Shown here piece after piece: positions 43,581 through 51,936 of a stretch of DNA of 64,000 bases; within the stretch, counting starts at the first letter, position 1; the number at the start of each line of letters is the position of its first letter. Position numbers and translations under genes: made by a program. The stretch lies in NCBI GenBank assembly GCA_035601835.1, contig DATNNM010000003.1, forward strand, positions 1 to 64,000. The letters are read 5' to 3'. A model generated the notes under the pieces. It worked only from the letters and a program-made list of their open reading frames with translations. It ran no database searches and was not told the DNA's origin. Source of the stretch: Candidatus Tumulicola sp. (lineage in GTDB: Bacteria > Vulcanimicrobiota > Vulcanimicrobiia > Eremiobacterales > Eremiobacteraceae).

Positions 43581-44384
43581 TTGAAGGACTCAGCTGAGAT
43601 CGGGGTCTTCGGAGGCTCCGGGTTCTACTCGCTGCTCGAAGGCATGCGTGAGGCTAAGATCGAGACGCCTTACGGCTCGCCGAGCGACGCGCTTGCGCTG
43701 GGGGAGATCGGCAGCCGCAAGGTCGCCTTCTTGCCGCGGCACGGGAAAGCGCACTCGCTGCCGCCGCACATGATCAACTATCGCGCCAATCTGTGGGCGA
43801 TGAAATCGCTCGGGGTCACGCGCATCATCGGGCCGACCGCTGCAGGCTCGTTGAAGGCATACGTGAAGCCCGGCGACTTCGTCGTGTCCGATCAGTTGGT
43901 GGACAGAACCACCGGACGCAAGGACACGTTCTACGACGGACCTGTCACGACGCACGTATCGTTCGCGCATCCGTACTGCCCGCAGGTGCGGGCGCTCGCC
44001 ATCGAGACCATCAGGGGTCTCAAGATCCCCGTTCACGAGCGCGGCACGGTCGTGACGATCCAGGGACCACGTTTTTCGACGATTGCGGAGAGCCGCTGGT
44101 TTTCTGCAGCGGGCTGGGAAGTGATCAACATGACCCAGTACCCTGAGGCGTACCTGGCGCGCGAGCTGGAGATGTGCTACGCGAACATCTCGCTCATCAC
44201 CGATTACGACGTCGGGCTGGAAGGGCAGTCCGGCATCGAGCCGGTGACGCACGAAGGCGTGATCGCCGTATTCAAAGCCAACAACGAGCACGTGAAAAAG
44301 GTCATCAACACGATGGTCGAGCGCATGCCCAACGAGCGTACCTGCACGTGCGGCTCCGCCCTGACCGGCGCCCGTATCGGCTAG
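43581..44384 (+). CDS. mtnP: S-methyl-5'-thioadenosine phosphorylase
   Basis: 267 residues from a TTG with GGGAG six bases upstream. Motifs: GVFGGSGFYSLL, RHGKAHSLPPHMINYRANLW, IGPTAAGSL and VVTIQGPRFST with the family-defining STIAES, then INMTQYPEAYLA. It cleaves methylthioadenosine from polyamine or SAM metabolism. A decarboxylase gene lies a few kb away, but no full polyamine pathway is visible. It shares CTAG at its stop with holB. Confidence 0.9.
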   Translation: MKDSAEIGVFGGSGFYSLLEGMREAKIETPYGSPSDALALGEIGSRKVAFLPRHGKAHSLPPHMINYRANLWAMKSLGVTRIIGPTAAGSLKAYVKPGDFVVSDQLVDRTTGRKDTFYDGPVTTHVSFAHPYCPQVRALAIETIRGLKIPVHERGTVVTIQGPRFSTIAESRWFSAAGWEVINMTQYPEAYLARELEMCYANISLITDYDVGLEGQSGIEPVTHEGVIAVFKANNEHVKKVINTMVERMPNERTCTCGSALTGARIG

Positions 44385-45493
44385 CGAACTCCATCCGCGC
44401 GCAGTTGGATCTGCAGCCAGCCCAGGATCGCGCTCGGCGCGACGTTAGTGGTGGAGTTCAATCGTTCGGCTTCGTTGATCGCTGCGATGGCGGAGGCCGG
44501 GCGCTCGTGCGCGCGCGCGCCAAGCGCCGCGATGGTCTTCTTGTACTCGGGCGCGCTTTCGCGGTCGAACGCCAATCGCTCGCCGCCGAGTGCGGTCACC
44601 ATCAGGTCGCGCGCGGTGATGCGCGCCTGGCGCAGGATGTCATCGAGTTGCCCGCGCGCAGCCTCTCGGTCGTCTTTTTCGAGCGGGGGTATCGGCGGCA
44701 GCGCCTGCGGCGTTCTCAAGCAGGCCAGAAACCAGTCGCGTGCCGCCTGCCGTAGACCTGCCGCTCCTTCATCGAGCTCTTCGATGGCGTGCCCAAGGCT
44801 GCCGAGGGACCGCGCCGCGATCGTCGCGGCACGCGTCTTGTTCTGCCCGTAGTGCCGGACGAGCTGCTCCGCGATGTCCTTTTCACCCAGCAGATCGAAG
44901 CGGATGGCGACCGTGCGCGAGCGGATCGTCTCGATGATGCTTTCTGCGCGCTCGGCCGTGATGAGAAACAGTTTGCCCGGATCCGGCTCTTCGAGCTGTT
45001 TGAGCAGAACGTTGTAGGCCTCGATTTTTGTCACGTTTTCGAAATCCGGCACGATGGTGATGAGGCGCCCGCCCTCGTAGCTCTTCATCTCCATGAGCGA
45101 GATGATGCGCCGGCTGGCCTCGATGCCGAAGTCGCTCGTCTTGCGCTCGGGGGTGCCGGCCAGTGCATCGGCTTCGTGGATGAAATCCTCGTCCACCACG
45201 ATCAGATCGCCCGACGACCCGGCTATGCCGCGAATGCACGGTCCGCACGTTCCGCAGTAACCGAGAGGAAAGGATGTGGGGCGCTCGCAGTGCAGCGTCC
45301 AGGCCAACGCGTTGGCGAACGAGCGCTTGCCAACGCCACGCGGGCCGTGGAACAGGTAGGCGTGAGCGAGACCGCTCGGGCCGATGCGGCGGAAGTAGTC
45401 GACGACGTGGCGCTGCCCCGTGAACGGTTTCGGTGGCTCGACTTCGTGCGGCGGTGGCGGTGGCGCGAGTTCTGCGCTTTTCTTCTTCGGCAT
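44381..45493 (-). CDS. holB: DNA polymerase III subunit delta' (clamp loader)
   Basis: 370 residues. The P-loop HGPRGVGKRSFANALA is near residue 50, and a cysteine cluster (CGTCGPC) is near residue 80 for zinc. The AAA lid and the SRC-equivalent IIETIRSRTV follow. It belongs to the clamp-loader complex that opens the beta ring. It is the last gene of a decarboxylase - R3H ATPase - tmk - holB block, an order recalling the Bacillus yaaO-tmk-holB region. Confidence 0.88.
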   Translation of the reverse strand: MPKKKSAELAPPPPPHEVEPPKPFTGQRHVVDYFRRIGPSGLAHAYLFHGPRGVGKRSFANALAWTLHCERPTSFPLGYCGTCGPCIRGIAGSSGDLIVVDEDFIHEADALAGTPERKTSDFGIEASRRIISLMEMKSYEGGRLITIVPDFENVTKIEAYNVLLKQLEEPDPGKLFLITAERAESIIETIRSRTVAIRFDLLGEKDIAEQLVRHYGQNKTRAATIAARSLGSLGHAIEELDEGAAGLRQAARDWFLACLRTPQALPPIPPLEKDDREAARGQLDDILRQARITARDLMVTALGGERLAFDRESAPEYKKTIAALGARAHERPASAIAAINEAERLNSTTNVAPSAILGWLQIQLRADGVR

Positions 45494-45510
45494 GTCGCCA
45501 GAGTTGGATA

Positions 45511-45535
45511 GCCGGAGCTAAAGCTCCGGCACTAC
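45511..45535 (-). repeat. REP-like palindrome, GTAG head, compensated stem
   Basis: Minus strand GTAGT followed by GCCGGAGC-TTTA-GCTCCGGC. Relative to the elements at 7450 and 49504 the stem has a paired base change (G-C to A-T) on both arms, so base pairing is kept. Confidence 0.75.
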
Positions 45536-45536
45536 A

Positions 45537-45560
45537 CCCGAGCTTCGCTCGGGTCGCTAC
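45537..45560 (-). repeat. REP-like palindrome, GTAG head, GAA loop
   Basis: Minus strand GTAGCGA followed by CCCGAGC-GAA-GCTCGGG, a 7-bp stem. It stands directly beside the element at 45511-45535, forming a tandem pair of the two stem types between tmk and holB. Confidence 0.72.
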
Positions 45561-45569
45561 ATCAGGGGG

Positions 45570-46199
45570 TTAGCGGGATTGCCAGCGGGAGAGCACGACT
45601 TCGCGCACTTGGGACGCGATCTCGTCCGCCGGAAGCGACCCTTCTAAGACGATGAAACGTCCGCCCTCCGCAACGGCCACTTTGCGATAGCCCTCGGCCA
45701 CGCGACTGTGGAACTCCGTGCTCTCGCGCTCCATTCGATCGCCGAAGCCGGGACGGATGTGCAGCCGCTCGCGCGACAGTTCGGTGGAGATGTTCAGCAG
45801 GAAGGTGACGTCGGGCGCGAGCCCGCGTGCCGCGAACCTCGTGATCCGCATGATCGTGTCCACGGGGATCCCGCGGCCGAATCCTTGATACGCAAGCGTC
45901 GCATCCCAGAAGCGATCGCACACGACCAGACGCCCCTCGGCCAGAGCCGGCTCGATCACCTTGTCCACCAATTCTGCGCGGGAGGAGCTCAGCAATAAGG
46001 TCTCCGCTTCGGGCGAGATCTGCCCGAGCGGATCGATCAGCAGCTCGCGGAGTTTCTCTCCCAGCGGCGTGCCGCCGGGCTCGCGCGTGAAGATGAACGG
46101 AATGGTGGTCTGCGCGAGGTATTCGTGAAGCAGCTTCACCTGGGTGGACTTGCCCGCGCCTTCGATGCCTTCGAAAGTGACGAACAGCCCAGATGTTAT
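45570..46199 (-). CDS. tmk: Thymidylate kinase, with apparent ATA start
   Basis: About 209 residues if begun at the ATA at 46199, giving MTSGLFVTFEGIEGAGKSTQ, the normal start of Tmk. The P-loop EGAGKST lies in this first segment. The next ATG is at 46139 and would remove the P-loop. AAGGAG lies 8 bases before the ATA. The ATA overlaps the R3H-ATPase stop as ATAA, in the same way as ATGA overlaps elsewhere in the window. Later motifs: TREPGGTPLGEKLR, DRFWDATLAYQG and RLHIRPG. It phosphorylates dTMP to dTDP. Confidence 0.9.
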   Translation of the reverse strand: MTSGLFVTFEGIEGAGKSTQVKLLHEYLAQTTIPFIFTREPGGTPLGEKLRELLIDPLGQISPEAETLLLSSSRAELVDKVIEPALAEGRLVVCDRFWDATLAYQGFGRGIPVDTIMRITRFAARGLAPDVTFLLNISTELSRERLHIRPGFGDRMERESTEFHSRVAEGYRKVAVAEGGRFIVLEGSLPADEIASQVREVVLSRWQSR

Positions 46200-47794
46200 T
46201 GGAACGACTCCTTGAACAGACGCACGCGGCGATTGGGCTCGGCACCGGTGGAGCGCGATTGCAGCTGATACTTCTCAGCCATTTGGTGCTGCAAGCGGCG
46301 TATGTAGGAAGATTGGGGCGAAAGCTCCACCGGGCGGCTGTGCAGCATCACTTGATACACCGCCTCCTCGGCCTCGCGCAGCGCCAATTCCTCGTCGTCC
46401 GTGCTGGGCAGCTCGTACAGGTCGCGCAGGCAATTCGTGATCTGCGACGTCGTATTCGTCTTGAGCGCATACACCGGGATGTTCTGCGCGGCGACGTCTT
46501 TGAGTTTGCCGTGATCGCGGCGCTCGAGCGCCTTGAGCGTGAGCACCACGTCGGCGTCATCCCACTGGCGCACCACTGCAGCGGACACGCGCAGGTTGGA
46601 GACGGCGCGCTCGATCTTCGAGCGGCTCACGCCGTAGGGGAAGATCTTGACGACCTCACCGCCGGACTCGTCGTCGGTGTCGGCTTCCCCGTTCTCGGCG
46701 GCCGGCACGCGCTCGTAGAAGGATGACGGGTGTGACGGCTGATTGAAGCGCGGCTGAACCGTCTGCGCTTCGGCTTTCTGCACCACTTCGACGCCACCGC
46801 GTTCGGTGCGCACGCGGACCTCCGGTTTGGGCTGGTGGCCGCGCAGCATGGCGTCGACGACTTCCGCGACCGGGGAGTGCAGGGCCAGCCGATTGCGGTC
46901 CTGGATCTCGATGACGACGTCAAACGTCGGCGGCGCCTTGCGCTCCAAAACCGTCTTGCGCGTGCCGCGGCGTTTGGCTTCTTCGTCCGACAACGTCACC
47001 GCACCGACGCCGCCGATGAGATCGGACAAGGTCGGGTTCATCAAAAGGTTTTCGAGGTCGATGCCGTGCGCGGTCCCGATCAGCTGCACGCCGCGCTCGG
47101 CGATCGTGCGCGCCGCCATCGCTTCGGCTTCCGTGCCGATCTCGTCGATGACGATCACTTCCGGCATGTGGTTCTCGACCGCCTCGATCATGACCGCGTG
47201 CTGGTTCAGCGGCACATCCACTTGCATGCGCCGCGCATGCCCGATGCCGGCGTGCGGCACGTCGCCGTCGCCCGCGATCTCGTTGCTCGTGTCGACGATC
47301 ACCACCCGCTTGCGCAGGTCGCCGGAAGAGAGCACGCGCGCGACCTCGCGCAGCATCGTCGTCTTGCCCACGCCGGGTTTGCCGAGCAGCAGTATCGACT
47401 TGCCCGAGCGCACGACGTCCAAGATGATGTCGATGGTGCCGTAGACCGCGCGCCCCACGCGGCTCGTCAGCCCGACGATCTTGCCACCGCGGTTGCGCAG
47501 GCATGAGATGCGGTGCAACGTCTGCTCGATGCCCGCTCGATTGTCTTTGCCGAACGCTCCGATCCGCCCGACGACGAACGCAAGGTCGTCGGGGTCTACG
47601 TGCGCCTGCGAGAGATAGCAGAAGTCATGCGGGAAACGCGCCTCAGGCAACCGTCCGAGGTCCAGGATCACTTCGATCAAATCATGGAGATTCGGGAGAC
47701 GGACGAGCGCCTGGCGAGTCGCCGGCGGGAAGATGTCGAGGAGCGCGTAGAGTTCCCAGTCACCGCTTGCGTTCGCGGCAAGGTCCTCTTTCAA
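46196..47794 (-). CDS. AAA-type ATPase with C-terminal R3H domain (ycf45/SpoIIIAA-like)
   Basis: 532 residues from a TTG directly after the decarboxylase stop. An N-terminal domain (about 1-120) precedes the ATPase core with Walker A LLLGKPGVGKTTM near 140, Walker B EVIVIDEIGTEAEA and a conserved GTAHGIDLENLL sensor. The C-terminal 80 residues hold an R3H-like RRLQH motif for single-stranded nucleic acids. Homologues are chloroplast ycf45 and the SpoIIIAA-type ATPases; their function is unresolved. It is co-transcribed with tmk. Confidence 0.85.
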   Translation of the reverse strand: MKEDLAANASGDWELYALLDIFPPATRQALVRLPNLHDLIEVILDLGRLPEARFPHDFCYLSQAHVDPDDLAFVVGRIGAFGKDNRAGIEQTLHRISCLRNRGGKIVGLTSRVGRAVYGTIDIILDVVRSGKSILLLGKPGVGKTTMLREVARVLSSGDLRKRVVIVDTSNEIAGDGDVPHAGIGHARRMQVDVPLNQHAVMIEAVENHMPEVIVIDEIGTEAEAMAARTIAERGVQLIGTAHGIDLENLLMNPTLSDLIGGVGAVTLSDEEAKRRGTRKTVLERKAPPTFDVVIEIQDRNRLALHSPVAEVVDAMLRGHQPKPEVRVRTERGGVEVVQKAEAQTVQPRFNQPSHPSSFYERVPAAENGEADTDDESGGEVVKIFPYGVSRSKIERAVSNLRVSAAVVRQWDDADVVLTLKALERRDHGKLKDVAAQNIPVYALKTNTTSQITNCLRDLYELPSTDDEELALREAEEAVYQVMLHSRPVELSPQSSYIRRLQHQMAEKYQLQSRSTGAEPNRRVRLFKESFQ

Positions 47795-49306
47795 CTAAAT
47801 CGTCACCTCGGATGGATTTGGCAGCACGCGGATGGTTCGCAGTTTCGGGTCCACCGGTCCCTGGATGTGGACGCCGGCTTTGAGTTCCAACCGTAGGTAC
47901 TCGATGATGTCGTTTGTGATCCGTTCCCCCGGACACAGAATCGGAATGCCGGGTGGATAAGGCGTCACCACCTCCGCGCATACTGAGCCCGCGCTTTTCT
48001 TGAAGGGGACTTCGACGTGGTCGCTCAGGAACGCCTCCCTCGGCGTGACCGCAAGTTCGGGAATCGGCGGCATCTGGTACGATTTCTTCTTCAGGCGATC
48101 TTCCAAGACGCCGGTCGGGGAGTAGATGTCGATGGGCCGGTCTTCGCGCGCCATCTCGCTGACCGCGTTGACGAGGCGGTCGATATGATCTTGGGTGGTG
48201 CCGATGCTGACGAGCGCCACCACGTTGAAGAGGTCGGCCAGCTCCACCTGGACGTTGTAGCGGTTGCGCAGGATCTGGTCGGCCTCGTAGCCGGTGTAGC
48301 CAAGTTTTTTGACCGTGATCACAATGCGGGTCTCATCGTAGCCGGCGATGCCGGGGCGGCCGATTTGGTCCGCGCCCATGCAGTAGATCCCCGCAATGGC
48401 GTTCAGCCGTTTTCGCGCCTGACGCGCCAGCGCGAGCGTGCCGCCGAGCAGCGCCTCGCCTTGCGTCGCCATCTGCATGCGGGCGACGTCCAGCGAAGCC
48501 AGCAAAACGAGATTGGGACTCGTGCTTTGAAAAATCCTGAGCGTGCTCTTCAGGCGGCCCTGATCGATGCGCGGCCCGCAGACGTGGATCATGGAGGCCT
48601 GACTCATGCCCGAGAGCAGCTTGTGCGTCGAGTTGACGCATGCGTCCGCGCCGATGGAGGTGGCCGAGGGCGGCAACTCCGGATGGAAGTGAAGGTGCGG
48701 CCCCCACGCCTCATCGACCAAGAACAGCTTATCGTGCTTGTGCGCGATCTCTTTGATCGCGGCAAGCTCCGCCGACGCGCCGTAGTATGTCGGACTCGTG
48801 ATGAAGACGGCTTTGGCTTCGGGGTGTTCTTGCAGCGCCTTTTCCACCGTCAGCGGCGTGACGCAGTGATCGATGTGCAATTCCTCGTCGACTTCGGGCT
48901 GCATGTACACAGGACGAGCAGCGCTCATGATGAGCGCGCTGGTGGCGGACTTGTGGCTGTTGCGGGGCAGCAGGACGGTGTCGCCGGGCCGCAGCGCCGT
49001 CATGAGCATCGCTTGATTGCCGGCGGTTGAGCCGTTGACCAGGAAATAGGTGAAGTCGGCGCCCCAGGCGGCTGCGGCAAGCGCGTGCGCTTCCTTGAGG
49101 GGACCGGTAGGGTTAGCGAGATCATCGAGATTGCCGACCTGCGTGAGATCGATGGCAAGCACGTTATCGCCGATGAAATCGCGCATGAGCGGATGCATGC
49201 CGATGCCCTGCTTGTGGCCGGGCGTGTGGAACGGCGTCGTGCCGCTGGTAACGTAGTCTTGCAGCACGTCGAAATACGGCGTTCGGCGCTGATTGAGTCG
49301 AGGCAC
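47795..49306 (-). CDS. Orn/Lys/Arg decarboxylase (PLP fold type I)
   Basis: 503 residues from a GTG at 49306 with AGGAG 9 bases upstream; the frame to 49438 runs through a REP element and is rejected. Motifs: TPFHTPGHKQGIG near residue 25, VNGSTAGNQAML, ITSPTYYGASAEL, the PLP-Lys region NSTHKLLSGMSQASM, and a C-terminal PPGIPILCPGE. It decarboxylates a basic amino acid, probably arginine or lysine, to feed polyamines. It leads a block with the R3H ATPase, tmk and holB. Arginase (33535) also draws on arginine. Confidence 0.9.
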   Translation of the reverse strand: MPRLNQRRTPYFDVLQDYVTSGTTPFHTPGHKQGIGMHPLMRDFIGDNVLAIDLTQVGNLDDLANPTGPLKEAHALAAAAWGADFTYFLVNGSTAGNQAMLMTALRPGDTVLLPRNSHKSATSALIMSAARPVYMQPEVDEELHIDHCVTPLTVEKALQEHPEAKAVFITSPTYYGASAELAAIKEIAHKHDKLFLVDEAWGPHLHFHPELPPSATSIGADACVNSTHKLLSGMSQASMIHVCGPRIDQGRLKSTLRIFQSTSPNLVLLASLDVARMQMATQGEALLGGTLALARQARKRLNAIAGIYCMGADQIGRPGIAGYDETRIVITVKKLGYTGYEADQILRNRYNVQVELADLFNVVALVSIGTTQDHIDRLVNAVSEMAREDRPIDIYSPTGVLEDRLKKKSYQMPPIPELAVTPREAFLSDHVEVPFKKSAGSVCAEVVTPYPPGIPILCPGERITNDIIEYLRLELKAGVHIQGPVDPKLRTIRVLPNPSEVTI

Positions 49307-49330
49307 GGTATTGGACTCCTGTCGCGAAAT

Positions 49331-49354
49331 GTAGGCCTGAGGCTTTAGCCCCGG
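49331..49354 (+). repeat. Degenerate REP-like element, GTAG head
   Basis: Plus strand GTAGGCCTGAGGCTTTAGCC, then CCGG. The loop TTTA and the inner pairs are kept but the outer stem has mismatches. It lies in the untranslated region before the decarboxylase start. Confidence 0.5.
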
Positions 49355-49503
49355 TTTCACGGCGTGCGAAAGAGCCCGGGGTTTACCAGAATTCCCAGAA
49401 GTGCCGGCAAGCGGGGAGCAGCCGGTGGAGTTGCTCAAGACAGGTCGCGCGAGCCATTGATGGATTGTTTTCTTCGCCTGGCTTTACGAACCTGTATGGC
49501 TAT

Positions 49504-49528
49504 GTAGTGCCGGGGCTTTAGCCCCGGC
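49504..49528 (+). repeat. REP-like palindrome, GTAG head, TTTA loop
   Basis: Plus strand GTAGT followed by GCCGGGGC-TTTA-GCCCCGGC, an 8-bp perfect stem, 18 bases before the ATG of the quinone oxidoreductase gene. A hairpin so near the start may reduce or tune translation. Confidence 0.75.
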
Positions 49529-49546
49529 AGTGAGAACCGAAACTGG

Positions 49547-50527
49547 ATGAAGGCCCTTCGCATCACCCAACCGGGCGGCCCCGAAGTTCTTGAAGTCGCC
49601 GAGGTTCCGACCCCCGCGCCGGGCGCCGGACAGATCTTGGTGCGCGTTCGCGCAGCCGGCCTGAATCGCGCCGACCTTCTGCAGCGCCGAGGGCACTATC
49701 CCGCGCCGCCGGGTTGGCCCCAAGACATCCCCGGCATGGAATACGGCGGTGAGATCGCGGCGTTGGGAGCGGGCGTGACGGACTTGCGCGTCGGTCAACG
49801 CGTGTTCGGGCTCGCGGGAGGCGGCGCGCAGGCCGAATACCTCGTGGTGCCTGCAGTGCTGGCGCTCCCCACTCCGGACAGCCTGAGCGATATAGAAGGC
49901 GGCGCGATTCCCGAGGCGTACATCACGGCGCATGACGCGCTGTACACGCAGGGTTCGCTCCAGCCGGGCGAACGGGTGCTCATCCATGCGGTTGGTTCCG
50001 GTGTGGGCATCGCTGCGTTGCAGATCGCGAAGGCCGCCGGTTGCCCCGTCCTCGGTACGTCGCGCTCCGCCGACAAACTCGCGCGCGCCCGAGCTCTCGG
50101 TCTGGATGTGCGCATCGACGCCGTGAAGGAATCGTTCGATGTCGCCACCATCCGCGCGACCGACGGCAGAGGGGCCGCTCTCATCATCGATTTCATCGGC
50201 GCCGAGTACTTGGAACGCAACCTGAACGCACTCGCCCTCAAAGGTAGGATCGTCTTCGTATCGACGCTTTCAGGCCAGCATGCGTCGTTGCCGATCGGAA
50301 CCGTGATGGCCAAACGCGCGCGGCTCATCGGCACGATGCTGCGCGGCCGCTCGCTGGATGAAAAAGCAGCCGCTTCGCGTGCGTTCGCGGAACACGTGCT
50401 CCCGCTGCTGGCGCGCGCGGCGATCAAGGTGCCGATCGACAAAGTGTTTCCGCTCGAGCAGGCGCCCGAAGCGCATCGCTATATGGAAGAAAACCGCAAC
50501 TTCGGCAAGGTCGTGTTCACCGTATAG
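49547..50527 (+). CDS. NAD(P)H-quinone oxidoreductase (zinc-free MDR family)
   Basis: 326 residues. MDR/PIG3-like features: MKALRITQPGGPEVLEV, LNRADLLQRRGHYPAPPG, HAVGSGVGIAALQIAKAAGC (NADPH-binding) and the terminal ENRNFGKVVFTV. The zinc ligands of alcohol dehydrogenases are absent. It likely reduces quinones or reactive enones. It is divergent from the decarboxylase gene. I use the ATG at 49547; no clear ribosome site is seen there. Confidence 0.9.
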   Translation: MKALRITQPGGPEVLEVAEVPTPAPGAGQILVRVRAAGLNRADLLQRRGHYPAPPGWPQDIPGMEYGGEIAALGAGVTDLRVGQRVFGLAGGGAQAEYLVVPAVLALPTPDSLSDIEGGAIPEAYITAHDALYTQGSLQPGERVLIHAVGSGVGIAALQIAKAAGCPVLGTSRSADKLARARALGLDVRIDAVKESFDVATIRATDGRGAALIIDFIGAEYLERNLNALALKGRIVFVSTLSGQHASLPIGTVMAKRARLIGTMLRGRSLDEKAAASRAFAEHVLPLLARAAIKVPIDKVFPLEQAPEAHRYMEENRNFGKVVFTV

Positions 50528-50634
50528 GAACCGCTCGCTCGCCTGCAACGCGCGCCGCATTAAGTCGCGATGAGCGACCTTGTTTCTCAGACTGCTCCCA
50601 GCGCTTCGTAAGGTTGCGACGATACACTGGTGAC

Positions 50635-51240
50635 ATGAGAAACTCAATCTTAGCCCTTGTGAGCGCGGTACTTGTGGCCACGGTCGGCATTTCGACGGTG
50701 CAGCCGGCCAAGGCCGATAACGCTGCGACCACTCGGGCCATCATCCTCGGCGCGGCGGCGCTCGTGGCAGGCGTCGCCGTCAGCGCGAACGTCGCGCACA
50801 AACGCCAAGTCGCGAACACGGTGGTCGGCTACCTCCAGGACGGCAGCACGGTGTATCAGGACGGCCACGTGGTCTCTCCGAACGGCCAGAGCTACTATCC
50901 GAGCCAATACGGGCAAACGGTCGCGTGCAGCAACCAGACGTGCTACCTCAACGGCGGCAACGGCAACGGGCCTTACTACGGCTACAACGGCAATAACCCT
51001 TACGGCAACAATCAATACGGCAACAATCAATACGGCAATAATAATGGGCAACCGCCGTTCGGACTCGCCGGCCAGGGTCCGTACTACGCCAACGGCAACG
51101 CCAACGGAAACCAGGGGAACGCCTGCCCCAACAACGGCTATAACAACGGCTACAACAACAACTATAACAATGGCTATAACAACGGCTACGGCAGCCAGAG
51201 CGCCGATCGCGGCAAGCGGCATCGCGTAGCCAACCGCTAA
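50635..51240 (+). CDS. Secreted Asn/Gly/Tyr-rich low-complexity protein
   Basis: About 201 residues from the ATG at 50635. A signal peptide ends VQPAKADNA, then comes a membrane-like helix (AIILGAAALVAGVAV) and a strand segment with VVGYLQDGSTVYQDGHVV. From about residue 85 the chain is a low-complexity region of NNQYG and NNGYN units. Two Cys (CSNQTC) sit just before it. The genome otherwise uses few AAT and TAT codons, so the composition is distinctive. It may form surface fibres or condensates. No family is recognised. Confidence 0.65.
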   Translation: MRNSILALVSAVLVATVGISTVQPAKADNAATTRAIILGAAALVAGVAVSANVAHKRQVANTVVGYLQDGSTVYQDGHVVSPNGQSYYPSQYGQTVACSNQTCYLNGGNGNGPYYGYNGNNPYGNNQYGNNQYGNNNGQPPFGLAGQGPYYANGNANGNQGNACPNNGYNNGYNNNYNNGYNNGYGSQSADRGKRHRVANR

Positions 51241-51261
51241 ACCTTCTTCGCGCACCTCGTC

Positions 51262-51304
51262 AGGGACGAACCTGTGCCCGGCAGCCTGGTTCGTCCCTTT
51301 CGTT
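51262..51304. terminator. Bidirectional-type hairpin terminator
   Basis: AGGGACGAACC (51262-51272) pairs perfectly with GGTTCGTCCCT (51288-51298), followed on the plus strand by TTCGTTTT. It lies between two convergent genes and can end both transcripts, mostly the plus-strand one. Confidence 0.75.
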
Positions 51305-51934
51305 TTACGTTTTGCGGAAAGCGTCGCCTTCGGTGACCGCGCCGGGCGTGATCACGCCGCAATACATGCCGAAGTCTTGTCCATGGCGCTCCGTCAAGAA
51401 GCGCAGCAAAGCCGGCTCGGCAACGCTTGTGTCGGGATCGAGGGTCGGCAGCACGCAGCGCTCGCACGGCTCGATCGCTTCAAGCACCACGCTGCCCACG
51501 ATGAAGCGCGAGCCCGGCCACCGCAGTTCCGCGAACGGCTCGAGATCAGCGCCATCGAGCACGATGTTCGGGCGGAAGCGTCGCATGTCGATCTCTTTGC
51601 CGTATTCTTCCGAGAGCGCGCGCAGCGTCGGCAGGCAGGTGACGAGCACGTCGCGCGCGTCGTGATTGCTGCCATCGGTCGCTTCGCGCACCGAAAAGCT
51701 TCGCCCGAGCTTGGCGCCGAGCGCATCGAAATCGACACCGGGACCCGGGATCGGCAGCATCGCCGGGAGTACCCTGGCGGAGAGCACTTTACCGCGCCGT
51801 TGCGATGAGGGCTCCTCGTCGATCAGGGCGTAGCGGCGGTCGTCCACCATTCCGCCTGCCGCAAAGTCGGCCGACGTCACGCGCTCGCCGCGCAGCGACT
51901 TGACGGGATAGCGCCAGAGCTGTTCGACTCGCAC
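51305..51934 (-). CDS. MOSC-domain protein
   Basis: 209 residues. The N-terminal beta-barrel has VEQLWRYPVKSLRGE, then RRYALIDEE, and the C-terminal MOSC part ends in CERCVLPTLDPDT and YCGVITPG, typical of molybdenum-cofactor-binding sulfurase C-terminal domains. It probably handles sulfur or Moco. It follows the hydrolase gene by 2 bp; no Moco synthesis operon is nearby. Confidence 0.82.
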   Translation of the reverse strand: MRVEQLWRYPVKSLRGERVTSADFAAGGMVDDRRYALIDEEPSSQRRGKVLSARVLPAMLPIPGPGVDFDALGAKLGRSFSVREATDGSNHDARDVLVTCLPTLRALSEEYGKEIDMRRFRPNIVLDGADLEPFAELRWPGSRFIVGSVVLEAIEPCERCVLPTLDPDTSVAEPALLRFLTERHGQDFGMYCGVITPGAVTEGDAFRKT

Positions 51935-51936
51935 GG

